NCBI GenBank assembly: GCA_016711215.1
Contig: JADJTL010000002.1
Span: 62,001 to 126,000, forward strand
Length of the DNA: 64,000 nt
Direction: 5' to 3'
Origin: Pseudomonadota bacterium
GTDB taxonomy: Bacteria; Myxococcota_A; Polyangia; GCA-2747355
A program made the translations under genes and the position numbers. This document shows, one piece after another, positions 44,128 to 51,900 of this stretch. Each line of letters opens with the position of its first letter. Position 1 is the stretch's first letter. Under the pieces are notes generated by a model. It had not been told where the DNA came from. It made no database searches and was given only the letters and a program-made list of their open reading frames with translations.

Positions 44128-45485
44128 GCGCGGCGCATACCGAGGCAACTGCTTTCTCGGCGATCGCCTGCCGGCGCAGCAGGCCGCGTCCTGCGCCGCC
44201 GCCGGCAGCAGAGCGCCAGCAGGCCGAGCAGCGCGAGCGGGACGGTCCGTGAGGTCGCGTGCGTTCCACCCGCCGCCAGCGCGCAGCCGGCGCCATCCGA
44301 CTGTGGCCCCGCGATCCCGCCCTCGACGGCCACGCTGGCCTGCGCGCGGTTGCCGACGGCGTCCTCGGCCACGATCACCAGGGTGTGGGCGCCCGCCGTG
44401 AGCTGCACCGGGAAGTCGTAGGGCGCCTGGGCGATCCGCCCGGCGACCTGGCCGTCGAGCAGGAGCACCGCCTCGCGCACCGCCACGTTGTCGCGGACCC
44501 GCGCGCGCACGATGACGCTGCTGCCGACAGCCACGCCCGGCGCGGGCGTGAGAATCGTGACCTCGGGCGGCAGCGCATCGCCCGTCACGCCGTTGGCCTG
44601 CAGCGCCAGGTCGCCAGCGGCGACCGCGCCGATCCACCGCAGCTGACTATCGACCCGCATCGCTCGCCCGTCGTCGGTGCGAGGGTCGCCGTCGCCGGCG
44701 TTGACGAGCTGCGCGTTGACGCCGATCACCACCTCCTGGCCCTGCACCGTCGCCAGCACTGGGCCTCCAGAGTCGCCCAAGCTCAGGTTGCCGCGACCCG
44801 CCGCCGTGCCCACGATGGAGATCACCGTCGGCTGCACGGCCGCGATGGCGTTGGTCGTGATGCGCTTGATGCCCCCGTCGTCCATCGTGGTGCCGGTCTG
44901 GCCATAGCCCACGAGCGTGATCGTCTGGCCAACCGTTGGCGCTCGAGCACCGACCATCAGGGGCGTCACGCCGGGTGCCTGCGGGAGCCAGAGCATGGCG
45001 AGATCGATCGTTCGGTAATCGCTGGCCTCGTAGTCTGGGTGGACCATGACGTTGTCGACCGCGAAGCGGCGCACGGGATTCGCGGCACCGCCGCTCGAAA
45101 CCGTCGTCGTGCTCGCTGCCGGGAGCGTGAGTTCGAAGGCGAGCTGCGCCGCATCGGCGACGCAGTGGGCCGCGGTCAGCACCGTATGAGCGCCGACCAC
45201 GCTGCCGGTGCACTGCTCGCGCTTCCCATCGCGTGTCAGGATCACCAACCTACCGACGGCGGGATGCCCGCTGTAGGGCGTGCCGTTGCTCAGCGCCTGC
45301 GCCACTTCGCCCAGCTCGGCGAGGTCGAAGGCCGCCGCGCCCCCGCCCCCGCAGGCCAGCAGCGCGACCGCCAACAAGGCAAGCAGCAGGCCAAGGGCGT
45401 TGCGGGCGGCGACGCGCCCAGCGCGAACCTCTGGGAGCTGGGGGGGAAGGGCGCGCGGCGCGGAGCGTGTCTGTTCGAGCTTCAT
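44124..45485 (-). CDS. Trypsin-like serine protease lipoprotein with Ig-like domain and MYXO-CTERM tail
   Basis: The start at 45485 (MKLEQTRSAPR) gives 453 residues. Lipobox ALLAC (Cys 45). The S1 domain has His 107 (TAAHC), Asp 161 (IDLAML) and Ser 239 (GDSGGP), so it should be active. It is followed by an Ig-like domain (PPEVTILTPAPGVAVGSSVIV...GNRAQASV). The end has a Cys, a hydrophobic run (VPLALLGLLAL) and RRRRR, matching a MYXO-CTERM signal, then about 20 more residues. A lipobox plus this tail is unusual. It overlaps the PilZ gene by four bases. Confidence 0.9.
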   Translation of the reverse strand: MKLEQTRSAPRALPPQLPEVRAGRVAARNALGLLLALLAVALLACGGGGAAAFDLAELGEVAQALSNGTPYSGHPAVGRLVILTRDGKREQCTGSVVGAHTVLTAAHCVADAAQLAFELTLPAASTTTVSSGGAANPVRRFAVDNVMVHPDYEASDYRTIDLAMLWLPQAPGVTPLMVGARAPTVGQTITLVGYGQTGTTMDDGGIKRITTNAIAAVQPTVISIVGTAAGRGNLSLGDSGGPVLATVQGQEVVIGVNAQLVNAGDGDPRTDDGRAMRVDSQLRWIGAVAAGDLALQANGVTGDALPPEVTILTPAPGVAVGSSVIVRARVRDNVAVREAVLLLDGQVAGRIAQAPYDFPVQLTAGAHTLVIVAEDAVGNRAQASVAVEGGIAGPQSDGAGCALAAGGTHATSRTVPLALLGLLALCCRRRRRTRPAAPAGDRRESSCLGMRRA

Positions 45486-45635
45486 GGGCTGCGGGGACAG
45501 CAAGCCGAGTGCCAGCCTTCGGCGGCGCCCTCGCGGGCCAAGTTGGCGACGTCCTGGCAGCACAATCCGGCGCCGAGGCCCCGCACCGCCCGCGCGCCGG
45601 CAAGCGCCCTCTGGCTAGCCGGCCACCGCGCTAGC

Positions 45636-45680
45636 CAGTGACCCGCCAGGCAGTGACCCGCCAGGCAGTGACCCGCCAGC
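45636..45680. repeat. 15-bp tandem repeat, three copies
   Basis: Units cagtgacccgccagg at 45636-45650, 45651-45665 and 45666-45680 (last base differs). Related copies recur at 46231-46265 on the far side of the 13-bp array, the last overlapping the leuS stop. Confidence 0.85.
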
Positions 45681-46011
45681 GGACCGATCAGTGAAGGACC
45701 GGGCCTGGATCGAGGGTGGCGATCGGCGAAGCAGGTTGGTTTGCCGCGGGAGGGGTCGCATTGGCGCGCGGAAGCGGTGAGTTCGCGATAGCGTCGGGGC
45801 GCGGGGTCGCGGCCCTCGAAGGGAGCAGCGAGCAGCCCGTGACTTCCGCGGTGCTCGCGCCTTCATAGTGGAATAAACGGTGTGCCTGGCGCGACCTTGC
45901 GGAGGGTGATGGCGCGATGGAAGCGGGGCGCCTCGGCGCTGCGCTCCACGATTCCCGGGCGCCCCGCTCGCAGCCCCCAGGGCCCCTCTCTTGTGGCCGC
46001 CGCCTACCGCC

Positions 46012-46209
46012 CCAGTGGAGAAGACCAGTGGAGAAGACCAGTGGAGAAGACCAGTGGAGAAGACCAGTGGAGAAGACCAGTGGAGAAGACCAGTGGAGAA
46101 GACCAGTGGAGAAGACCAGTGGAGAAGACCAGTGGAGAAGACCAGTGGAGAAGACCAGTGGAGAAGACCAGTGGAGAAGACCAGTGGAGAAGACCAGTGG
46201 AGAAGACCA
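46012..46209. repeat. 13-bp perfect tandem repeat, about 15 copies
   Basis: The unit ccagtggagaaga is repeated without visible mismatch over 198 bases. Since 13 is not a multiple of three, all three frames on each strand translate as repeats and are mostly open. It is a minisatellite; function unknown. Confidence 0.95.
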
Positions 46210-46230
46210 TGCGGGGCGACTGCGCGGTTG

Positions 46231-46265
46231 GTGACCCGCCAGCCAGTGACCCGCTAGCCGGTGAC
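46231..46265. repeat. Degenerate 15-bp motif copies at the leuS stop
   Basis: gtgacccgccagc, cagtgacccgctagc and a partial gtgacgagg lie together, related to the array at 45636-45680. The leuS stop codon (46254-46256) falls inside them. Confidence 0.6.
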
Positions 46266-49211
46266 GAGGTTGAGGAGGCGGCCCGGGACCAGGACGGCCT
46301 TGGCGACCGTGAGGCCCTGCAGGTGTTTGGCGATGCGGGGGTCGGCCTCTGCGGCCGCGCGCACGGCAGCGGCATCGGCAGCAAGGGGCACGCGCACCCG
46401 TCCGCGCGTCTTGCCGCTGATTTGCACGACGATCTCGACCTCGTCGACGACCAGCAGCGCCGGGTCGTGGCGCGGCCAGGGGACGTAGGCCAGCGAGCGC
46501 TGGTGGCCGAGGAGCTGCCAGAGCTCCTCCGCCAGGTGCGGCGCGAAGGGCGCCAGCATCAGCACCAGCGGCTCGGCGACCTCGCGCGGCAGCGTAGGGC
46601 GGCCGACCAAGGCGTTGTTGAGCTCGATCAGCGCGGCCAGCGCTGTATTGAAGCGCAGCCGGTCGAGGTCATCGGTGACGCGCTTGATCGTCTGGTGCAG
46701 CAGCCGTCGCAGCTCCGGGTCGGCAGCCGTCTCGACGATGCAAGTGCCGTCCGGCGCGTCGCCCTCGCCGCAGACGTTGCGCCAAACCCGGTGGAGAAAG
46801 CGATGGACGCCGATGATGTCCCGCGTGTTCCACGGCTTGGAGACCTCCAGCGGCCCGAGGTACATCTCGTAGAGTCGCAGCGTGTCGCAGCCGTATTCGG
46901 TGAACATCTCGTCGGGCGTGACGGCGTTCTTGAGCGACTTGCCCATCTTGCCGTACTCGCGCCGCACCGGCTGGCCGCGATAGTAGAAGCTCCCCTCGCG
47001 CTCCTCGACCTCGGCGGCCGGCACGTAGACCCCGCGCTCGTCGGTGAAGGCGGCAGCGAGGATGTAGCCCTGGTTGAAGAGCCGGCCGAAGGGCTCGGGC
47101 GTCGAGACGTGACCCAGGTCGAAGAGCAGCTTATGCCAGAAGCGCGCGTAGAGCAGATGCAGCACCGCATGCTCGGCGCCGCCGACATATAGATCGACCC
47201 CCCCGGCGAGCGCCGGCGTGGTCAGCGAGGCCCCACTCGGCGCTGCCCCGCCAGGCGATGCCGCCGCGACGGTCGTCCCGGCTCCCCCCGCGGCCGCGGC
47301 AGGCGGGCTCATCCAGTAACGCTCGGCTTCGACCGAGGCCAGCGCCTGATCGTTTCGCGGGTCGAGGAAGCGCAGGTAGTACCAACACGAACCCGCCCAC
47401 TGCGGCATCGTGTTCAACTCGCGCTCATAGCGCACGCCCTCGCGCAGCACCGTGCGCCAGGACTCCGGCGCGCGCCCCAGCGAGGGCTGCGGCGGCCGCG
47501 ACGAATCCTCGTCGACGACGGGACGGAAGTCGTCCATCGGCGGCAGGGCGACCGGAAGCTCAGCCTCGGGCACAGGCACGGTCTCGCCGCCCGGACCATG
47601 GAGCACGGGGAAGGGCTCGCCCCAATAGCGCTGGCGCGAGAAGAGCCAGTCGCGCAGCTTGTACTGCACCTGCGCGCGACCGCACCCGCGCTGCTCGAGC
47701 CAGGAGGTGATCGCGCGCTTGGCCTCAGCGGTCGGCAGCCCGTCGAGCACGAGCTCGCCCTGCCGCGAATTGACGCTCTCGCCCTCGCCCGTGTAGGCGG
47801 CGCGATAGGCGCTGACCTGCGCCAGATAGTCCTCGCGCGAAGGCGCGCTGCGGCCAGCCAACGCCCCCTGCTCCGCGATCCACGCCGCCGACGGCAGCAC
47901 GACGGGTCGCAGCGGCAGGCCCCAGGCGCGCGCAAAGTCGCCATCGCGCTGGTCGTGAGCGGGCACCGCCATGATCGCCCCCGTGCCGTAGCCCATCAGC
48001 ACGTAGTCGGCGATCCAGATCGGCAGGCGCTCGCCATTGACCGGATTGATCGCGTCGGCGCCCGTCGCGACGCCCGTCTTGGTCTTGCTCTCGGCTTGGC
48101 GCTCGAGGTCGCTGCGCCGTGCCGTAGCCACACAGTAGGCCTCGACCGCGGCGCGCTGGCCCGCGGTGACGAGCTGCTGCACCAACGGATGCTCCGGGGC
48201 GAGCACGAGGTAGGTCGCACCGAAGAGGGTGTCGGGGCGCGTCGTAAAGACTCGGATCGGCTCGCCGACCAGCGCCTCCGGCGCGCCCGCGGCCGGCGCG
48301 ATCGCGAAGTCCACCAGGGCGCCCGCACTGCGACCGATCCAATTGCGCTGCATCAGCTTGATCGGCTCGGGCCAATCGACCCGCTCGAGGTCGGCGATCA
48401 GGCGCTCGGCATAGGCCGTAATGCGCAGCATCCATTGCTTGAGCGGTCGCTTGAGCACGGGGTGATTGCCGCGCTCGGAGCGGCCCTCGGCCGTCACCTC
48501 CTCGTTCGCCAACACGGTGCCGAGTGCCGGACACCAGTTGACGGCGACCTCGGCGAGATACGCCAGCCGCTGCTGGTCGAGGGCGCGGCGCTGCTCGGCC
48601 GCGCTCAGCGCGCTCCAGCCCCGCGCCGTCGCACCCGCGGCGGGCGTCGACGCGACGATCCGTAGGTCGTCGTCGAGGACCCGATCCCCCCGCGCCAGGC
48701 GCTGCTCGAGCTCGGCGATCGGCCGCGCCGCCCCCGCCTCGACGTCGAAGTAGCTGCCGTAGAGCTGGAGGAAGATCCACTGCGTCCAGCGGTAGTAGCC
48801 GCGGTCGGTGGTGGCGAGCTCGCGCTCCCAGTCATAGCTCAGGCCGAAGGCGCGCAGCTGGCGCCGCATGTTCTCGATGTTGCGCTCGGTGGTCTCGCGC
48901 GGATGCACGCCGTGCTCGATCGCGTACTGCTCGGCCGGCAGACCGAAGGCGTCGAAGCCCATCGGATGCAGGACGTTGCTGCCGGTCATCCGCTTGTAGC
49001 GCGCGACAATGTCGGTGGCGATGTAGCCGAGCGGGTGGCCGACGTGCAGCCCCGCGCCCGAGGGGTAGGGGAACATGTCGAGCACGTAAAACTTCGGCCT
49101 CTGCGGGTCGAAGTCCGGATCGCCCGGGTTGGGCGTCCGAAAGGTGCGCTGCTCGGCCCACTGCCGCTGCCACTTCGCTTCGATACCGATGAAATCGTAA
49201 GGCCTGGCCAT
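46254..49211 (-). CDS. leuS: Leucyl-tRNA synthetase
   Basis: The start at 49211 (MARPYDFIGIEAKWQ) gives 985 residues, above the family's roughly 820-880. Signatures: PSGAGLHVGHPLGY (HIGH), editing domain TRPDTLFGATYLVLAPEHPLV, and EYGKMGKSLKN (KMSKS variant with Gly). C-terminal PWPRHDPALL and IVVQISGKTRGR are as in bacterial LeuRS. There is an extra Ala/Gly/Thr-rich segment of about 35 residues just before DLYVGGAEHAV (about 47203-47310), and other Ala-rich expansions in the editing region. It charges tRNA-Leu and is expected to be essential. Confidence 0.96.
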   Translation of the reverse strand: MARPYDFIGIEAKWQRQWAEQRTFRTPNPGDPDFDPQRPKFYVLDMFPYPSGAGLHVGHPLGYIATDIVARYKRMTGSNVLHPMGFDAFGLPAEQYAIEHGVHPRETTERNIENMRRQLRAFGLSYDWERELATTDRGYYRWTQWIFLQLYGSYFDVEAGAARPIAELEQRLARGDRVLDDDLRIVASTPAAGATARGWSALSAAEQRRALDQQRLAYLAEVAVNWCPALGTVLANEEVTAEGRSERGNHPVLKRPLKQWMLRITAYAERLIADLERVDWPEPIKLMQRNWIGRSAGALVDFAIAPAAGAPEALVGEPIRVFTTRPDTLFGATYLVLAPEHPLVQQLVTAGQRAAVEAYCVATARRSDLERQAESKTKTGVATGADAINPVNGERLPIWIADYVLMGYGTGAIMAVPAHDQRDGDFARAWGLPLRPVVLPSAAWIAEQGALAGRSAPSREDYLAQVSAYRAAYTGEGESVNSRQGELVLDGLPTAEAKRAITSWLEQRGCGRAQVQYKLRDWLFSRQRYWGEPFPVLHGPGGETVPVPEAELPVALPPMDDFRPVVDEDSSRPPQPSLGRAPESWRTVLREGVRYERELNTMPQWAGSCWYYLRFLDPRNDQALASVEAERYWMSPPAAAAGGAGTTVAAASPGGAAPSGASLTTPALAGGVDLYVGGAEHAVLHLLYARFWHKLLFDLGHVSTPEPFGRLFNQGYILAAAFTDERGVYVPAAEVEEREGSFYYRGQPVRREYGKMGKSLKNAVTPDEMFTEYGCDTLRLYEMYLGPLEVSKPWNTRDIIGVHRFLHRVWRNVCGEGDAPDGTCIVETAADPELRRLLHQTIKRVTDDLDRLRFNTALAALIELNNALVGRPTLPREVAEPLVLMLAPFAPHLAEELWQLLGHQRSLAYVPWPRHDPALLVVDEVEIVVQISGKTRGRVRVPLAADAAAVRAAAEADPRIAKHLQGLTVAKAVLVPGRLLNLVTG

Positions 49212-49293
49212 GGCGCGCGTTGTAGCCCCGCGCGAGCGAGGGGTCAACGGCCGGCGCCACGACCGGCGCTACGACCGGCGGGGCGGACCGACG

Positions 49294-49830
49294 CTATTGG
49301 GCCTGCGCCTTGATCGGATAGAGCGTCTCGCCCGGCTGCTTGCCGTCGATGATCAGCGTCTTGACGCGGGCACCGGCCTGGTGCGCCGGAAGATAGGAGA
49401 TGAAGTCCGTGTTGCGCTCGACGATGCCCTCGATCAACTGCGCCGAGTTGATGCTGCGTGGCGGCGTGCCGAGCCCGCGGATGCGCCGGTCGACCCAGTA
49501 GGCCGCGACGCGCTCGGGCGACATCTTCAACACCGCCTGGTCGACAGCGACCCGCGTGGCCGAGTTGGCCTCCCAGTTGAGGATGCGAATGGGGTTGCCG
49601 TTCGGCCAGCGATCCTTCTGCCGCAGCAGGATCGCGCGCAGCTCGGTCAGCGAGATGCGCGTGAGCGGATTGTCGGGATGGACGATCACGGCGATCGCCC
49701 CGCCCTCGGCGGTCGCGGCGGCGTTGCGCGCCCCGGCAAGAGCGGCCAGCGCGAGGGTCAGCGCCAGCAGCGCCGGCGTGCGGGAGCGAAGGAGGCCGCC
49801 GATCGCGCCGCCGTCTGCCTCCCGGCGCAT
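49294..49830 (-). CDS. Secreted PstS-like (PBP-like domain) protein
   Basis: 178 residues with a signal peptide (LLALTLALAALAGARNAAA). The mature part (IAVIVHPDNPLTRISLTELRAILLRQKDRWPNG, later VERNTDFISYLPAHQAG and VKTLIIDG) resembles the small phosphate/periplasmic-binding-like proteins encoded near porins and sensors in proteobacteria. Its start shares a base with the stop of the porin gene. It may bind an anion or act in signalling; transport is not shown, as no permease is adjacent. Confidence 0.8.
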   Translation of the reverse strand: MRREADGGAIGGLLRSRTPALLALTLALAALAGARNAAATAEGGAIAVIVHPDNPLTRISLTELRAILLRQKDRWPNGNPIRILNWEANSATRVAVDQAVLKMSPERVAAYWVDRRIRGLGTPPRSINSAQLIEGIVERNTDFISYLPAHQAGARVKTLIIDGKQPGETLYPIKAQAQ

Positions 49831-51350
49831 CAGAACGCCACCGCGATCTGCGTCGAGAAGCGATGCACGTCGTCGGAGCCGAAGAGCAGGATCGGCTCAC
49901 CGCGCTTGTTCGGCCAATGGACCCACTCCTGCGCGACCTTGACCACGACCGCGCCAGAGACGCGCCAGTTGAGCCCGTAGGTCAGGTCGATCAAGTTGTC
50001 GAAGGGGATGGTGTCGTCGATGTCGAGCCAGGTCGCCGAGACGAAGGGCCGTAGCCGCAGGCGGCGCAGCGGCAGCTCGTAGCTGAGGATGGCGATCGCT
50101 GCCCAGCTGGCGAGATCGGGTCTGAACTGCCCGGGAAAGGCCTGCGCGAGCACATCTTGATCGGCGGGGATGAAGCTCTCCGAGCCGCGCGGCACCCAGG
50201 CCGGGCGGTGGTCGTCATCGTACTTGCGCCAGTTGGCCAGCACCTCGCCCTGGAGCCCGAAGGGCCCCACCTCCAGCGAGAGGTCGGCGCCGACGGCGGC
50301 CTCGCGATAGCGAACGGTCGTCTCCTTGACGACATCCCGGGGCGGCACGAAGACGCGCTTGATCTCGCTGTAGTCGCCCCAGTACCACGACACGCCGGCC
50401 TGCCAGTTCCAGTCGCCCCTGCCACCGGCGACGAGGCGCCCGCCCAGGGCCTTGTCGGCGTCGGGGTCCTTGAGGTTGCTGGCGTCGCCGCGGCCGTTGC
50501 TCAGGGTCAGCGCGTACTCGAAACGCACGTCACGCAGGAAGGTGGAGCCGTGCAGCTTGAGGCCGAGCTGCCGCTCGGGGAAGAGCTGCAACACGTAGAC
50601 GGGCGGAGAGGTGGCGAGCAGGCGGGTCGGGGAGCCGTGGTCGATGTTCCAGATGCCATAGGGCGTGAGGAACAAGCCAGCCGTGAGCTGCAGCCATTCG
50701 AGCCGGTTCCAGCTCAACCAGGCGCGCTCGATCTCGATCGCGCCGTAGTCGAACGACTCGCCGAAGCTGCCGGCGTCGTTGGTCGTGACCTCGACCTTGC
50801 GGTAGCGCTCGCCCAGGCGCGGGATCTCGTAGGCCCGCGTATCACCGACGGGGTTCAGCAGGAAGCGGACCTCGGCGAGCATGCGCCAGTCCGGCAGGGG
50901 CTTGAAGTCGAAGTAGAGGTTGAGGTTGCCGAAGATGAAGGAGGGCTCCTGGTCGAGCAGGTCACCGGCAAGCACCCGCTGCGGCACCCACCACTTCTGA
51001 AAGGAGAGGTCGAAGAAGCCGTAGATCGCCAGCATGCGCTGCGCCTCGAGCTGCAGCGAGAGCGAGGTCGCGGCCTCTTCAGCGATCGCGAGCTGTTGCT
51101 GGACCTCGTCGCGCCGGCGATCATCGTCGTCCTGCCGCGCGCTCAGCGCGCGGACCTCACGGCTGAGACGCCGCAACGCCTGAGCGTCGGCGCTCTCGCT
51201 CGTGGCCCTCGCACCTGGCGCCTCGTCGCTCGCGCTCGCGGCCCCTTTACCCGGCGCCTCGGCGCTCCCCTGGGCCCGCGCGGCGGGCGCGCCTGCGAGC
51301 GCGAGCAGCAGCCACATGAGGCCGACCGGCGACCTCATCGGCGACCTCAT
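49830..51350 (-). CDS. Outer-membrane porin-like beta-barrel protein
   Basis: 506 residues: signal peptide ending AARAQ, then an Ala/Ser-rich linker, a coiled coil (RRLSREVRALSARQDDDDRRRDEVQQQL) and a long stretch of alternating aromatic strands (YGFFDLSFQKWW, LYFDFKPLPDWRMLAEVRF, LQLTAGLFLTPYGIWN). It ends with a C-terminal Phe (IAVAF), as expected for a barrel inserted by BamA. The coiled coil suggests an OprO/OprP-like or peptidoglycan-spanning design. The substrate is unknown. It is translationally coupled on both sides. Confidence 0.8.
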   Translation of the reverse strand: MRSPMRSPVGLMWLLLALAGAPAARAQGSAEAPGKGAASASDEAPGARATSESADAQALRRLSREVRALSARQDDDDRRRDEVQQQLAIAEEAATSLSLQLEAQRMLAIYGFFDLSFQKWWVPQRVLAGDLLDQEPSFIFGNLNLYFDFKPLPDWRMLAEVRFLLNPVGDTRAYEIPRLGERYRKVEVTTNDAGSFGESFDYGAIEIERAWLSWNRLEWLQLTAGLFLTPYGIWNIDHGSPTRLLATSPPVYVLQLFPERQLGLKLHGSTFLRDVRFEYALTLSNGRGDASNLKDPDADKALGGRLVAGGRGDWNWQAGVSWYWGDYSEIKRVFVPPRDVVKETTVRYREAAVGADLSLEVGPFGLQGEVLANWRKYDDDHRPAWVPRGSESFIPADQDVLAQAFPGQFRPDLASWAAIAILSYELPLRRLRLRPFVSATWLDIDDTIPFDNLIDLTYGLNWRVSGAVVVKVAQEWVHWPNKRGEPILLFGSDDVHRFSTQIAVAF

Positions 51351-51805
51351 TGACTGAGCCGGCTGCAGAAGAGCGGAAATTGGGGCATGAACTGCCGCAG
51401 GTCCTTGCAGAGGTAGCCGGGGGGGCAGTCATTGGGCGAGAGCTGGCAGTCCCGCAGCGAGCAATAGCCGGCGCTCTGCCCGAGCTGAACCACGCAGTAG
51501 TCGGCGTCGCCCGCGCACGGGCTGGCCGCGTCGCAGGCCTCGCCGAGGCCGCTGATCAGCTTCCCGCCGTCGGCGTCGGCGGCGCCACCAGCGCCGGCGT
51601 CCGTCTGCGCGCCGGCCTCCACCGCGCCGCCGGCGTCAACTGCGTTACCGCCCGCGTCCGCGGCCGCGGCTCGGCACATCCCCTCGAAGAGCACCTGGCC
51701 CGCGCTGCAGCGGTTGCCCAGGCATCCTCCGAGCCCGAGGAGCAGGGCAATCAGCGCCAGCGCCAGCCCCGCTCCACGCCAGTCGCTGCTCTGCTGGGAG
51801 CGCAT
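51347..51805 (-). CDS. Small Cys-rich lipoprotein
   Basis: ATG at 51805 follows GGAGGTG; 152 residues. Lipobox GLGGC (Cys 28). An Ala/Asp/Gly-rich linker of about 50 residues is followed by a Cys-rich part (EACDAASPCAGDADYCVV, GYCSLRDCQLSPNDCPPGYLCKDL), like the Dickkopf/EGF-like Cys modules common in myxobacterial lipoproteins. It is the first gene of a three-gene operon with the porin and PstS-like protein, overlapping the porin by four bases. Confidence 0.82.
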   Translation of the reverse strand: MRSQQSSDWRGAGLALALIALLLGLGGCLGNRCSAGQVLFEGMCRAAAADAGGNAVDAGGAVEAGAQTDAGAGGAADADGGKLISGLGEACDAASPCAGDADYCVVQLGQSAGYCSLRDCQLSPNDCPPGYLCKDLRQFMPQFPLFCSRLSQ

Positions 51806-51900
51806 TGCCACACCTCCACGGTGGCCATGATCGCCGAGCGATCTGGTGCGCGCAAAAAACGCGACCAAGGCGCGGGGCATTGTGGGACAATGGCCGGCGC

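Larger units (their letters stand above)
45486..46253. other. Gene-free repeat-rich region
   Basis: 768 bases between the protease start and the leuS stop. It contains the 15-bp repeats at 45636-45680, a 13-bp array at 46012-46209 and degenerate copies of the 15-bp motif at 46231-46265. Open frames on both strands come from the repeats. I see no real gene. The protease promoter should lie near its left end. Confidence 0.7.

Noticed and set aside
45615..45866. 83-residue minus-strand frame with GGSLP repeats
   Set aside because: Its repeats come from the 15-bp array and nothing else supports it.
46012..46209. CRISPR array
   Set aside because: Repeats are contiguous 13-mers with no spacers and no cas genes are present.
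45917..46257. Several overlapping open frames of 88-126 residues across the 13-bp array
   Set aside because: They are the same repeat read in different frames; a 13-base unit without stops is open in all frames and yields meaningless 13-residue repeats.
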